NCBI GenBank assembly: GCA_023657425.1 | Contig: JAGTJW010000001.1 | Coordinates: forward strand, 186,001-250,000 | Source of the DNA: Ideonella sp. WA131b | GTDB taxonomy: Bacteria; Pseudomonadota; Gammaproteobacteria; Burkholderiales; Burkholderiaceae_C | Reading direction: 5' to 3' | Length of the DNA: 64,000 bases | Made by a program: the position numbers and the translations under genes | Part shown: positions 16,388 through 25,684 of the stretch, in pieces | How the letters are laid out: every line of letters starts with the position of its first letter | Position numbering within the stretch: position 1 is the first letter of the stretch | The notes under the pieces: model-generated | Told to the model about the DNA's origin: nothing | Database searches by the model: none | The model's input: only the letters and a program-made list of their open reading frames with translations

Positions 16388-17106
16388 GATCGGAAGAGGC
16401 GCGAGTACTGGGTTTCGTGGCGGGCCGACAGGATGGCCAGGCCGGGGGCGTAGGCCTGGCGGGCGTCGGCGGGGGTGGACAGGGCGGTGTCGAGGGTGGC
16501 CGGTATCTGCGCGGCCAGCGTGGTGAGCATGCGCTGCGCCGCGGCCTGGCCCAGCGGCACGGCCTTCATCGCGGCCTGCGCCATGTTCTCGGCCCAGCCC
16601 CAGGCAAAGGCCATCAGCGCCTCGCGCGGGGCCGCGCCGGCCAGCGTGGCGGCCAGCGCAAAGGCCACCGGCCAGGTGGGCGCCGGGGGCAGCGCGGCGA
16701 GCTGCGCCAGGCGCGCATCGGTGGCGTACGGACTGTTTTTCAGCCACTCGAGCAGCGAGCGGCCCATCTGCTCGGTCTGCAGGCGCAGTTCGGCGGTTTC
16801 GCGGGTCTGCGAGACCCAGTCGTTCAGCGCGCGTGCGGCGGGCTCGTCGTGCGCGGCCCAGGCGCGGCAGGCGTCGGCCAGGGCGGCGGCGTCGCTGCGG
16901 GCCAGCACCAGCGGCAGCTGGTCGGCCAGCCAGGCGGCGGCCGTGGCTTCGTCGTGCACGAGGCCGGCCTCGACAGCGGGCTCCAGGCCCTCGGAGTAGC
17001 TGAAGCCGCCCACGGGCAGGGCCGGCGAGGCCAGCCACATCAGCTGCAAATGCGTCGCGGCAGTGGCCGCGGCGGCGCTGTCAGTGGGGGTGGTCGTCGT
17101 GGCCAT
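16384..17106 (-). CDS. ureF: urease accessory protein UreF
   Basis: A 240-residue all-helical protein that gates UreG GTPase activity during urease activation. Typical blocks are [21 protein letters not shown] near 25-45, [27 protein letters not shown] and the conserved C-terminal Tyr/Arg-rich end. I use the ATG at 17106; a GTG seven codons earlier (17127) is possible. Either way the N-terminus ([10 protein letters not shown], Thr/Ala-rich) overlaps the histidine-rich tail of ureE by 26 or 47 bases in another frame. It overlaps ureG by four bases. Confidence 0.93.
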   Translation of the reverse strand: MATTTTPTDSAAAATAATHLQLMWLASPALPVGGFSYSEGLEPAVEAGLVHDEATAAAWLADQLPLVLARSDAAALADACRAWAAHDEPAARALNDWVSQTRETAELRLQTEQMGRSLLEWLKNSPYATDARLAQLAALPPAPTWPVAFALAATLAGAAPREALMAFAWGWAENMAQAAMKAVPLGQAAAQRMLTTLAAQIPATLDTALSTPADARQAYAPGLAILSARHETQYSRLFRS

Positions 17107-17719
17107 GGCCGTGGTGGTCGTGGCCACAGCCGGGGCCGTGCACGTGCGGCGCGGCGGCGGCCGTCACAGCGATGGGCACCGGCTTGGACTTGGGCGCGGC
17201 GGCGTGGCCGTGGCCGTGGTCACGGTCGTGCGCCTGTTCATGCGCGTGGCCGTGCCCATGTCCACCGGCCGCATAGGCGCCCGACTCCGGCTCGAAGGCC
17301 GCCTGCTGCTCGCTCACGATCAGGTGCATGGCGCGCAGCATGTCGGCCAGCACGTGGTCGGGCTCGAGCTTGAGGTGGTCGCTCTGCAGCTCCAGCGCGA
17401 CGTGGCGGTTGCCCAGGTGGTAGGCCGCGCGCACCAGGTCGAAGGGGCTGCCGTGCACGGCGCAGGGCGTCACCACCAGCACCGGCTGCGGCGCGGCCTT
17501 GACGACGATGAGGGAGCCGTCTTCGGCCACCAGCGCATCGCCGCCACGCACCACCGTGCCGCGCGGCAGGAACACGCCGAGCGTGCGGCCTTGCGTGTCG
17601 GTGGCGTCGAAGCGGCTTTTCTGCCGCACGTCCCAGTCGAGTTCGACCGTGGCGGCGCGCTTGAGCAGCACGCCGGCGAGGCCCCGGGCGCCGGGGATGA
17701 GCTTGTTGACGGTCAGCAT
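17081..17719 (-). CDS. ureE: urease nickel metallochaperone UreE with long His-rich tail
   Basis: A 212-residue nickel carrier. The N-terminal peptide-binding domain (MLTVNKLI to about 75, with [13 protein letters not shown] and [13 protein letters not shown]) is followed by a metal-binding domain with [13 protein letters not shown], whose His is the conserved dimer-interface nickel ligand, and [12 protein letters not shown]. The C-terminal 60 residues form two His clusters ([11 protein letters not shown]..., then [15 protein letters not shown]) that should store nickel. The start is the ATG at 17719, just downstream of a palindromic promoter region shared with the AbrB-Doc pair. The His tail overlaps ureF. 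Confidence 0.95.
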   Translation of the reverse strand: MLTVNKLIPGARGLAGVLLKRAATVELDWDVRQKSRFDATDTQGRTLGVFLPRGTVVRGGDALVAEDGSLIVVKAAPQPVLVVTPCAVHGSPFDLVRAAYHLGNRHVALELQSDHLKLEPDHVLADMLRAMHLIVSEQQAAFEPESGAYAAGGHGHGHAHEQAHDRDHGHGHAAAPKSKPVPIAVTAAAAPHVHGPGCGHDHHGHGHDDHPH

Positions 17720-17729
17720 GGTGCGAGAG

Positions 17730-17745
17730 TATAACAACCGTTATA
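17730..17745. promoter_or_regulatory. palindromic operator/promoter between ureE and the AbrB-Doc pair
   Basis: TATAAC-AACC-GTTATA is a perfect 6-4-6 inverted repeat in the 42-base gap between the divergent starts of ureE (17719) and the antitoxin (17762). Each arm reads TATAAC, a -10-like hexamer, on one strand, so it could serve promoters in both directions. AbrB/MazE-type antitoxins usually bind such AT-rich palindromes, so I read it as the autoregulatory operator. It stands out in a GC-rich surround. Confidence 0.6.
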
Positions 17746-17761
17746 ACTTGGAGTGCCTGCC

Positions 17762-17986
17762 ATGACCGCCCTGAAACTCACCCAGATCGGCAATTCCGTC
17801 GGCGTGATCCTGCCCAAGGAGGTCCTGGCGCGGCTGAAGCTGGAGAAGGGTGACACGGTCTACCTCACCGATGGTGCCGACGGCATCCGGCTCACGCCGT
17901 ACAGCGCTGAATTCGAGGCGCAGATGACCGAGGCGCGCGAGATCATGAAGCGCCGCCGCCAGGTGTTGCGGGAGCTGGCCAAGTGA
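17762..17986 (+). CDS. AbrB/MazE-family antitoxin
   Basis: A 74-residue swapped-hairpin AbrB protein. The N-terminal 50 residues carry the DNA-binding fold (LKLTQIGNSVGVILPKEVLA, then EKGDTVYLTDGADGIRLTP); the C-terminal helix (EAREIMKRRRQVLRELAK) probably wraps the toxin. The ATG at 17762 follows TTGGAG at good spacing. The stop overlaps the toxin start by four bases, so the pair is translationally coupled. It should neutralise the Doc toxin and repress the palindrome at 17730-17745. The pair lies antisense inside the urease locus. Confidence 0.88.
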   Translation: MTALKLTQIGNSVGVILPKEVLARLKLEKGDTVYLTDGADGIRLTPYSAEFEAQMTEAREIMKRRRQVLRELAK

Positions 17987-18372
17987 ACGAGCCCTGGCGC
18001 TGGGTGTCGGCCGAGGTGCTGCTGGCCGTGCACGAGGAGCAGCTCGCCGAGCACGGCGGCGCGGCCGGGGTGCGCGACCTTGGCCTGTTCGAGTCGGCGC
18101 TGGCGCGGCCGCAGAACCAGGCCGCCTACGGCAACCCCGACGCCGCCGACCTGGCGGCGGCCTATGGCGTGGGCTTGGCGAAGAATCACCCTTTCATCGA
18201 CGGCAACAAGCGCACGGCCTTCGTCGCCGTGGAGCTGTTCCTGGCGCTCAATGGCCACGATCTGGTGGCTGATGACGCCGACTGCGTGCTCACCATGCTG
18301 GCGGTGGCCGCCGGCTCGCTCGACGAGCCCGGCTTCGCCGCCTGGTTGCGTGCACATTCGCGGCCCCGGTAA
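17983..18372 (+). CDS. doc: Doc (death-on-curing) Fic-family toxin
   Basis: A 129-residue Fic-fold toxin. In the family, Doc phosphorylates elongation factor Tu and stops translation. The Fic motif is complete at residues 69-79, HPFIDGNKRTA, with catalytic His and the anion-binding GNK; the variant Lys in GNK is the Doc-type change from the AMPylating GNGR. FESALARPQNQAAYG is another Doc hallmark. Length matches. Paired with an AbrB antitoxin rather than Phd. It ends 13 bases from the ureC stop, tail to tail. Confidence 0.92.
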   Translation: MNEPWRWVSAEVLLAVHEEQLAEHGGAAGVRDLGLFESALARPQNQAAYGNPDAADLAAAYGVGLAKNHPFIDGNKRTAFVAVELFLALNGHDLVADDADCVLTMLAVAAGSLDEPGFAAWLRAHSRPR

Positions 18373-18384
18373 ACGCTCAGGCCC

Positions 18385-20148
<1,764 letters not shown>

Positions 20149-20161
20149 CTCAGACGTCTCC

Positions 20162-20482
20162 TCAGACCGCGCCGTTCACGAGGCCGCGGAAGCCCCACAC
20201 CTGGCGGTGGCCGGCCACCGTTGGGACGTACGGCACAAGCGTCACGGTGCGCTCCTGCCCGGGCTCGAAGCGCACGGCCGTGCCACTGGGGATGTTCAGG
20301 CGCTGGCCGCGGGCGGCCTGGCGGTCGAACACCAGCGCCGCGTTGGTCTCGGCGAAGTGGTAGTGGGAACCCACCTGAATGGGCCGGTCGCCGCTGTTGG
20401 CGACCACGAGCGTGGTCGTGGGGCGGCCGGGGTTGAGCGCGTGCTCGCCGTCGTCGTCGACCAGCAGTTCTCCGGGGATCAT
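20162..20482 (-). CDS. ureB: urease beta subunit UreB
   Basis: A 106-residue structural subunit of the urease (abc)3 enzyme. It opens with MIPGELL, then [43 protein letters not shown] in separate blocks, and ends with a GFRGLVNG motif, all diagnostic. The start is the ATG at 20482; the long open frame upstream of it is not coding. It precedes ureC by 13 bases and follows the small membrane-protein gene by 10. Confidence 0.96.
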   Translation of the reverse strand: MIPGELLVDDDGEHALNPGRPTTTLVVANSGDRPIQVGSHYHFAETNAALVFDRQAARGQRLNIPSGTAVRFEPGQERTVTLVPYVPTVAGHRQVWGFRGLVNGAV

Positions 20483-20492
20483 GGCCTGGCCC

Positions 20493-20660
20493 TCACTTGC
20501 GGCGGGCCCACCACCAGGCGCCGGCGGCCAGGGCCACCACGAGCACGACGCCCAACACGTCGGTGGCGTGCCCGTGGCTGGCGCCGGGGAGGCCGTGGCC
20601 CTCGTGGGCCTGGGCCCAGGTGGTGGTGAGCGCGGCGGTGGCCGCAAGGAGCTTGTTCAT
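20493..20660 (-). CDS. small His-rich membrane protein in the urease operon
   Basis: A 55-residue protein between ureA and ureB. It has a signal-like start ([11 protein letters not shown], with possible cleavage after AQA), a short His-rich segment (HEGHG, then SHGHA, around 19-32), and a C-terminal membrane helix ([17 protein letters not shown]) ending in RRK. The His cluster facing the periplasm suggests nickel or another metal ligand role, but this is inference. Similar unnamed small genes are known between ureA and ureB in Burkholderiales. The ATG at 20660 and the tight spacing (10 bases to ureB) support expression. Confidence 0.75.
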   Translation of the reverse strand: MNKLLAATAALTTTWAQAHEGHGLPGASHGHATDVLGVVLVVALAAGAWWWARRK

Positions 20661-20707
20661 CGTCGTGCTTCTCCTGGTGGCAGGCGGACGCCGGTCGGAT
20701 GCGGTCG

Positions 20708-21010
20708 TCACGCAATCGGCTGGTGCACGGTCACCAATTTGGTGCCGTCCGGGAAGGTCGCCTCGACCTGGATCTCGCTGACGATCTCGGGCACCCCGTC
20801 CATCACGTCGTCGCGGCCGAGCACGGTCTTGCCCTCGCTCATCAACTGCGCCACCGTCTTGCCGTCGCGTGCGCCTTCCAGGATGGCGGCGCTGATGAGC
20901 GCGATGGCCTCGGGCACGTTGAGCTTCAGGCCGCGCGCCCTGCGGCGCTCGGCCAGCAGCGCGGCGGTGAAGAGCAGCAGCTTGTCCTTCTCTCGGGGCG
21001 TCAGGTCCAT
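20708..21010 (-). CDS. ureA: urease gamma subunit UreA
   Basis: A 100-residue subunit. [69 protein letters not shown] in separate blocks are invariant features of UreA. It begins the structural cluster read on the minus strand. ureD, which usually lies just upstream, is absent: its place is taken by a large palindromic repeat (21044-21318) only 33 bases from the ureA start. Any promoter must therefore lie within or beyond that element, or in the short gap. Confidence 0.97.
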   Translation of the reverse strand: MDLTPREKDKLLLFTAALLAERRRARGLKLNVPEAIALISAAILEGARDGKTVAQLMSEGKTVLGRDDVMDGVPEIVSEIQVEATFPDGTKLVTVHQPIA

Positions 21011-21043
21011 GCGGTCAGGGTCAGCAAGGTCGGTGCCCGCATG

Positions 21044-21318
21044 CTAGGAGCGTGGGCGGCAGAAATCCAGCCCCGCGCCGGGGCGGCCAAAGCCACTGGC
21101 GTAGGCGGGTCGCGCAGCGCGGGCTTGACGCCCGCGCCAGCGGCGCAACACCCGCCAGCGGCTTTGGCCGCCCCGGCCCCTCGGGTTGGGCCGATTTCGG
21201 GGCCCATGCGGCGTTGCCACGCTGGCCCGGGCGCACAGCCCGGGCTGCGCGCGGCGCCTGGCCTGGGCCCCGAAGTCGGCCCAACGCGGGGCTGGATTTC
21301 TGCCGCCCACGCTCCTAG
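21044..21318. repeat. nested modular palindrome, copy 1 (MITE/BIME-like)
   Basis: A 275-base element with 30-base perfect terminal inverted repeats (21045-21074 and 21288-21317, outer sequence TAGGAGCGTGGGCGGC). Inside are two further palindromic modules. Module A has 15-base arms (21080-21094 and 21160-21174) around smaller hairpins. Module B has 22-base arms with one mismatch (21185-21206 and 21264-21285) around GCCCGGGC palindromes. A second copy at 47800-47974 has the same ends and only module B, inverted. No coding capacity is apparent. It resembles a non-autonomous mobile palindrome; I know no named family. Confidence 0.85.
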
Positions 21319-21713
21319 CCGGGCGGCCCTGCGGAGGCCAGGGGCATGGCCCCAAGCATGCACGCCTGCCGCTGCGCCCGCCCGAGGTGCTGGCGCGCGA
21401 CGGCCGGCAGCTCGTGGCCGCGCTGCAGGGTCGCACCTTGGACGACGACGGGCTGGTGGTGCTGCACGAGGTGGACGACGCCGAGACCGTGCAGGCCCTC
21501 ATGCGCGCCTTCTGCCCGAGGCTGCGCGAGAGCGAGGTTCTCTACTGGGTGGACAAGGGCAAGACCAACCGCGACATCGGCGACATCCTCGGCGCCATCC
21601 CGGCCACGGTGATGAAACACCTCGAGCGCATCCACGAGAAGCTCGGCGTGGCAACACGCACCGCGGCGGCGGCGCTGACACTGCAGAACGTGAGGGGGCT
21701 CAGCCCGGCCTGA
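21319..21713 (+). pseudogene. LuxR-type response regulator, N-terminally truncated
   Basis: The readable protein part ends with a LuxR/NarL helix-turn-helix: LRESEVLYWVDKGKTNRDIG, then PATVMKHLERIHEKLGV and ATRTAAAALTL. Homologues are about 200-240 residues with an upstream receiver-like part. Here the frame meets the end of the palindromic repeat at 21318 and there is no ATG; the first in-frame start of note is the GTG at 21387, giving 108 residues. I read it as a regulator that lost its N-terminus at the repeat junction. Expression of a DNA-binding-only protein from the GTG remains possible. Confidence 0.6.
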
Positions 21714-21736
21714 GCCGCCCGCCGAGGGCCTAGAAC

Positions 21737-21760
21737 AAGGGCGGCCCGCAGGCCGCCCTT
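21737..21760. terminator. hairpin between converging gene remnants
   Basis: A ten-base-pair stem AAGGGCGGCC / GGCCGCCCTT with a CGCA loop, lying 23 bases after the truncated LuxR-type gene and 27 bases after the stop of the barrel-protein stub on the other strand. Neither side has a good T run, so termination may be weak. Confidence 0.5.
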
Positions 21761-21786
21761 CGTGCAAAGGCCGCGAAGGCCGTGGA

Positions 21787-21866
21787 TCAGAACTTGTAGC
21801 GCAACGTGATCTGCGCGGCCCACTGCGACTCGCCGCCGGCCTGGCGCGTCACCGGGTCCTCGATCG
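21787..21866 (-). pseudogene. C-terminal stub of an outer-membrane beta-barrel protein
   Basis: The minus strand ends in ESQWAAQITLRYKF and stop. Alternating hydrophobic residues with a terminal Phe are the signal of the last strand of outer-membrane barrels recognised by the Bam machinery. Only about 25 residues of matching character remain (from about IEDPVTRQAGG); upstream the sequence loses sense. A hairpin follows the stop. I interpret it as the 3' remnant of a porin or receptor gene deleted in a rearrangement. The rest of the stretch from 21866 to 22064 shows no gene I can support. Confidence 0.5.
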
Positions 21867-22064
21867 CGGAAGGGGCCCAGGCCGCTGCGGGACGGCCTCC
21901 GTGAGCTCCGCGATTGCCCGGCTTGACGCTCGCCGCCCGGGATGCTGCGGCCCGCTGGCGCAAGAAGAGTGCCCCGCAAGGCTGACATCGCCCTGTGCTG
22001 GTGGCGTGACAATGCGGCTCATCGCCGGGAACGCGTCGCCTCGGCGCCACAGGTCACCCCACCG

Positions 22065-22637
22065 ATGAGCCCACCCGCCACCGAGGCCTCGCCGCCGATC
22101 ACGCTGCGTCGCGCCACGCCCGCCGACGCTGCCGCGCTGGCGCGGCAGATGGCCGACGACGCGGTCTTCGCCAACCTCATGCAGCTGCCCTGGCCGACCG
22201 AGGCGCTGTGGCGCCAGCGCCTGGAGACGATGGCGGCTGCCGGCGAGACCGCCGACTTGCTGCTGCTGGCCGAGCGCGGCGGCAGCCTCCTGGGCAGCGT
22301 GGGCCTGCACCCCGTGGAGCGCGTGAGGCGCCGCCACGCCGCCATGCTGGGCATCAGCGTCGGGGCGGCGCACCAGGGCGGGGGCGTGGGCACCGCGCTG
22401 ATGCAGGCGGCCTGCGACTACGCCGACCGCTGGGCGCAGCTGCTGCGCGTGGAGCTCACGGTGTTCGTCGACAACGCGCCGGCCATCGCGCTGTACCGCC
22501 GCTTCGGCTTCCAGGAGGAGGGCCGCCACCGCGCCTATGCGCTGCGCAACGGCCGCTACGTCGACGTGCTGTCGATGGCGCGACTGCACCCCAACCCCCC
22601 GGCGGCCGCATGGCCGGCCCCAGGAGCCCCCGCATGA
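22065..22637 (+). CDS. GNAT-family N-acetyltransferase
   Basis: A 190-residue acetyl-CoA-dependent acetyltransferase. The core LGISVGAAHQGGGVGTALMQ is motif A, with the Q/R-x-x-G-x-G/A acetyl-CoA loop, followed by VELTVFVDNAPAIALYRRFGF (motif B). It resembles the broad RimJ/RimL-YhhY group acting on amino acids, peptides or small amines; the substrate is not readable. The ATG at 22065 is preferred to upstream starts. The stop overlaps the next gene by four bases (ATGA), and that gene is in turn close to coaBC and dut. Confidence 0.8.
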   Translation: MSPPATEASPPITLRRATPADAAALARQMADDAVFANLMQLPWPTEALWRQRLETMAAAGETADLLLLAERGGSLLGSVGLHPVERVRRRHAAMLGISVGAAHQGGGVGTALMQAACDYADRWAQLLRVELTVFVDNAPAIALYRRFGFQEEGRHRAYALRNGRYVDVLSMARLHPNPPAAAWPAPGAPA

Positions 22638-23386
22638 TCACCGACGCCGTCGACGAAGCCGGCGCGCTTGAGGCCCTGGCCGAGCGGCTGCAGGGCTTCG
22701 GCTCCAGCGTGCAGGCCGAGTGGCTGGACGGCGCGCTCACCGCCGTGGCCGCCGGCGCCTACCAGTTGCCGCTGTCGCAGTGGCTGGGCCCGCTGCTGGG
22801 CGACGAGTTCGAGCGCGCCTACGCCGACCCGGCCGACGTCGCCCAGGCCCACGAGGTCATCGCCCGCCGGCTGGCATCGCTGCGGCGCATGCTCGACGCC
22901 GACTCCTTGATGGACGACCCCGACCGTCTGCGTCTGCAGCCGCTGCTCTACGACTGGGGCGACGGCCAGCAGCTGCCCGAGGAGATTGCCCAGGAGCCCG
23001 AGGCCCAGGCCATGCTCCAGGGCGGTGCGTTGTGGGCCGAGGGGTTCCTGACCGCCGTGGCGCTGTTCCCCGACGTCTGGGTGCAGCCTGACGACGCCGA
23101 GGCGCGCGAGGTGCTCGGCGATCTGCTGAGCGACATCGAGGCGCTGATGAAGCCCACGCCCGACGACGCGCCGGTGCCGCCGGCCCAGGGCGACGAGCCG
23201 CCGCCCACCCCGCGCGAGGCCGCCATCGACCGTGCGCTGTTCGCGGCGCAGGACCTTCGCCTGTTCTGGCTTGAGCATGCGCCCATGCCGGGCACGCGGC
23301 GGGTCGATCAGCAGCCGGGCCGCAACGACCCCTGCCCGTGCGGCAGCGGCCGCAAGTTCAAGAAGTGCCACGGCGCGGTGGTCTAG
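22634..23386 (+). CDS. UPF0149/YecA-family protein with SEC-C zinc motif
   Basis: A 250-residue protein. The first 200 residues form the helical YecA/UPF0149 domain (EWLDGALTAVAAG, LWAEGFLTAVALFPD). The C-terminus holds a SEC-C motif, GRNDPCPCGSGRKFKKCHG, with three Cys and one His binding zinc. In E. coli, YecA associates with ribosomes and SecA; a similar role is plausible. The start is the ATG at 22634, overlapping the GNAT gene by four bases. coaBC starts 11 bases after its stop. Confidence 0.85.
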   Translation: MITDAVDEAGALEALAERLQGFGSSVQAEWLDGALTAVAAGAYQLPLSQWLGPLLGDEFERAYADPADVAQAHEVIARRLASLRRMLDADSLMDDPDRLRLQPLLYDWGDGQQLPEEIAQEPEAQAMLQGGALWAEGFLTAVALFPDVWVQPDDAEAREVLGDLLSDIEALMKPTPDDAPVPPAQGDEPPPTPREAAIDRALFAAQDLRLFWLEHAPMPGTRRVDQQPGRNDPCPCGSGRKFKKCHGAVV

Positions 23387-23397
23387 AGTCGCGCGCC

Positions 23398-24642
23398 ATG
23401 TCAACCGAGTCCGAACCCCCAGGCGGCGATCTCGCCGGCCGTCATCTCGTGCTGGGCCTGTCCGGCGGCGTGGCCTGCTACAAGGCCGCCGAGCTGGCGC
23501 GTGAGCTGCAGCGCGAGGGCGCCACCGTGCAGGTGGTGATGACGGAGGCCGCGGCGCAGTTCATCACGCCGGCCACGATGCAGGCGCTCACCGGCCGGCC
23601 GGTCGTCACCTCGCAGTGGGACCTGCGCGCGGGGAACGCCATGCCGCACATCAACCTCACGCGCGAGGCCGATGCCGTGCTGGTGGCGCCGGCCAGCGCC
23701 GACTTCATCGCGCAGCTGGCGCAGGGGCGGGCCGGCGAGATCCTGTCGCTGCTGTGCCTGGCACGCCCGCGCGAGCGCTGCCCGCTGCTGCTGGCCCCGG
23801 CGATGAACCGCGAGATGTGGTCGCACCCGGCCACGCAGCGCAACCTGGCCCAGGTGCGCGCCGACGGCGCCACGCTGCTGGGCCCGGCCGCCGGCGACCA
23901 GGCCTGCGGCGAGGTGGGCGACGGCCGCATGCTCGGGGCGGCGGACCTGCGCGACGAGCTCGTGGCCTTCTTCCAGCCCAAGCTGCTGGCCGGCCGCCGC
24001 GTGCTGGTGACGGCCGGCCCCACCTATGAAGCCATCGACCCCGTGCGCGGCATCACCAACCGCAGCAGCGGCAAGATGGGCTTCGCCATCGCGCGCGCGG
24101 CGGCCGAGGCCGGCGCGGCCGTCACGCTGGTGGCGGGCCCGGTGGCGCTGCCCACGCCGCGCGGCGTGGCGCGCATCGACGTGGGCAGCGCGCGCGAGAT
24201 GCTGGCCGCCGTGCTGCCGCTGGCGCCCGCGCATGACGTGTTCATCGCCACCGCCGCCGTGGCCGACTGGCGGCCCGCCGACGTGGCGGCGCACAAGATC
24301 AAGAAGGACGGCAGCGGCGTGGTGCCCGCGCTGGCCTTCGTCGAGAACCCCGACGTGCTGGCCAGCGTGGCGCGCCTGCCCGCGGCGCAGCGCCCCTGGT
24401 GCGTGGGCTTCGCGGCCGAGAGCGAGGACGTCGAGCGCCACGCCCGTGCCAAGCTCGCAAGCAAGGGCGTGCCGCTGGTGGTGGGCAACCTCGGCCCGGC
24501 CACCTTCGGCCGCGACGACAACGCGCTGCTGCTGGTGGAGGCCGGCCAGTCGACCGAGTTGCCGCGCGCCGGCAAGCTGGCGCTGGCTCGGCAGCTGGTG
24601 GCCGCCATCGCCTCGCGGCTGCCGCCGCCCCGCACACCATGA
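23398..24642 (+). CDS. coaBC: bifunctional phosphopantothenoylcysteine decarboxylase/synthetase
   Basis: A 414-residue enzyme joining steps two and three of coenzyme A synthesis. The N-terminal FMN-dependent decarboxylase (CoaC) shows [15 protein letters not shown], the PAMNREMW substrate loop and the catalytic Cys in [10 protein letters not shown] near 165. The C-terminal CTP-dependent synthetase (CoaB) begins about residue 200 with [17 protein letters not shown] and has TNRSSGKMG and [12 protein letters not shown] lies near 300. The start is the ATG at 23398. It overlaps dut by four bases, the conserved coaBC-dut order. Confidence 0.96.
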   Translation: MSTESEPPGGDLAGRHLVLGLSGGVACYKAAELARELQREGATVQVVMTEAAAQFITPATMQALTGRPVVTSQWDLRAGNAMPHINLTREADAVLVAPASADFIAQLAQGRAGEILSLLCLARPRERCPLLLAPAMNREMWSHPATQRNLAQVRADGATLLGPAAGDQACGEVGDGRMLGAADLRDELVAFFQPKLLAGRRVLVTAGPTYEAIDPVRGITNRSSGKMGFAIARAAAEAGAAVTLVAGPVALPTPRGVARIDVGSAREMLAAVLPLAPAHDVFIATAAVADWRPADVAAHKIKKDGSGVVPALAFVENPDVLASVARLPAAQRPWCVGFAAESEDVERHARAKLASKGVPLVVGNLGPATFGRDDNALLLVEAGQSTELPRAGKLALARQLVAAIASRLPPPRTP

Positions 24643-25088
24643 CCACGATCGACCTGCGCATCCTCGACCCGCGCATAGAGGCCACGCTGCCGGCCTACGC
24701 CACGCCCGGCAGCGCCGGCCTGGACCTGCGCGCCTGCCTCGACGCACCGCTGGTGCTGCAGCCGGGCCAGGCCGAGCTCGTGTCCACGGGACTGGCGGTG
24801 CACATTGCCGACCCAGGCCTTGCGGCGCTGCTGCTGCCGCGCTCGGGCCTGGGCCACAAGCAAGGCCTCGTGCTGGGCAATCTCGTGGGCCTGATTGACA
24901 GCGATTACCAGGGACCGCTGATGGTGAGCGCCTGGAACCGCGGCTCCGCGCCGGTGACGATCAACCCGCTGGACCGCATCGCGCAGATGGTGATCGTGCC
25001 CGTGGTGCAGGCGCGCTTCCGCGTCGTCGAGCAGTTCGGCACCAGCGCGCGCGGCGCCGCCGGCTTCGGGTCCACTGGGCGCGCCTGA
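24639..25088 (+). CDS. dut: dUTP diphosphatase
   Basis: A 149-residue trimeric enzyme converting dUTP to dUMP and pyrophosphate. The five motifs are present: AGLDLRAC (1), [12 protein letters not shown] (2), [10 protein letters not shown] (3), RIAQMVIVP (4) and the flexible C-terminal arm GAAGFGSTG (5). The ATG at 24639 overlaps the coaBC stop by four bases. Length is standard. Confidence 0.97.
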   Translation: MTTIDLRILDPRIEATLPAYATPGSAGLDLRACLDAPLVLQPGQAELVSTGLAVHIADPGLAALLLPRSGLGHKQGLVLGNLVGLIDSDYQGPLMVSAWNRGSAPVTINPLDRIAQMVIVPVVQARFRVVEQFGTSARGAAGFGSTGRA

Positions 25089-25122
25089 GGCGCCCGGGCG
25101 CGTCCAACGGTCGGACCCAGGG

Positions 25123-25644
25123 TCAGTGCGCAGGGTGACCGGTGGGGCGCCCGTCCAGCACCGAGACGAAGCCGCCGCCCACACTGCGCGCCTCGATCTC
25201 CTCGTCGCGGGCCTCGCGCACGGCCCGCACCTGCACCTGCAGCCGCAGCGCCATGCCGGCCAGCGGGTGATTGCCGTCCAGCACCACGTGCGAAGGATAG
25301 ACCTCGGTGACCACGTAGACGGCGTCGGCGGGCATGCCGGTGGTCACGGCGCCAGCCGGTAGGCCCTCGAAGGCCATGCCGGGCTCGAGCTGCTCGGGGA
25401 AGAGGCTGCGCGCCTCGAAGCAGACGAGCTCGGGGACGTAGTCGCCGAAGGCGTGCTCGGGCTCGAGGTGAAGGTGCAGCTCGGCGCCCTCGGCGTGGCC
25501 GGCCAGGGCCTCCTCGACCTTGGCCAGGAGGTCGTCGCCGCCGTAGAAGAACTCCACCGGCTGGGCCAGGGCATCGATGGGGTTGTTCTGCGCGTCGGCC
25601 AGCTGCCAGGTGAGGCTCACGACGCAGGGGCTCGTGATGATCAT
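25123..25644 (-). CDS. FKBP-type (SlyD-like) peptidyl-prolyl isomerase
   Basis: A 173-residue prolyl isomerase/chaperone. It has a two-part FKBP fold with an inserted flap: VEFFYGGDDLLAKVEEALAG and GAELHLHLEPEHAFGDYVPELV are the SlyD-type blocks, followed by the chaperone insert and VVLDGNHPLAGMALRLQVQV. There is no His-rich nickel-binding tail like that of E. coli SlyD, so it is closer to SlpA-like forms. The start is the ATG at 25644; longer readings are unlikely. It runs opposite to dut and to the following oxygenase gene. Confidence 0.85.
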   Translation of the reverse strand: MIITSPCVVSLTWQLADAQNNPIDALAQPVEFFYGGDDLLAKVEEALAGHAEGAELHLHLEPEHAFGDYVPELVCFEARSLFPEQLEPGMAFEGLPAGAVTTGMPADAVYVVTEVYPSHVVLDGNHPLAGMALRLQVQVRAVREARDEEIEARSVGGGFVSVLDGRPTGHPAH

Positions 25645-25684
25645 CAGGGAATGATGGCACAGCGCCGCCCCGCACAAGCCCACA

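Noticed and set aside
21186..21345. Reading through the palindromic element as the N-terminus of the LuxR-type gene
   Set aside because: The translation is merely the palindrome in one frame, also found in copy 2 in unrelated context, so it is not an original protein segment.
23401..24747. Long minus-strand frame opposite coaBC
   Set aside because: Arg/Gly/His-rich; coaBC is certain on the plus strand.
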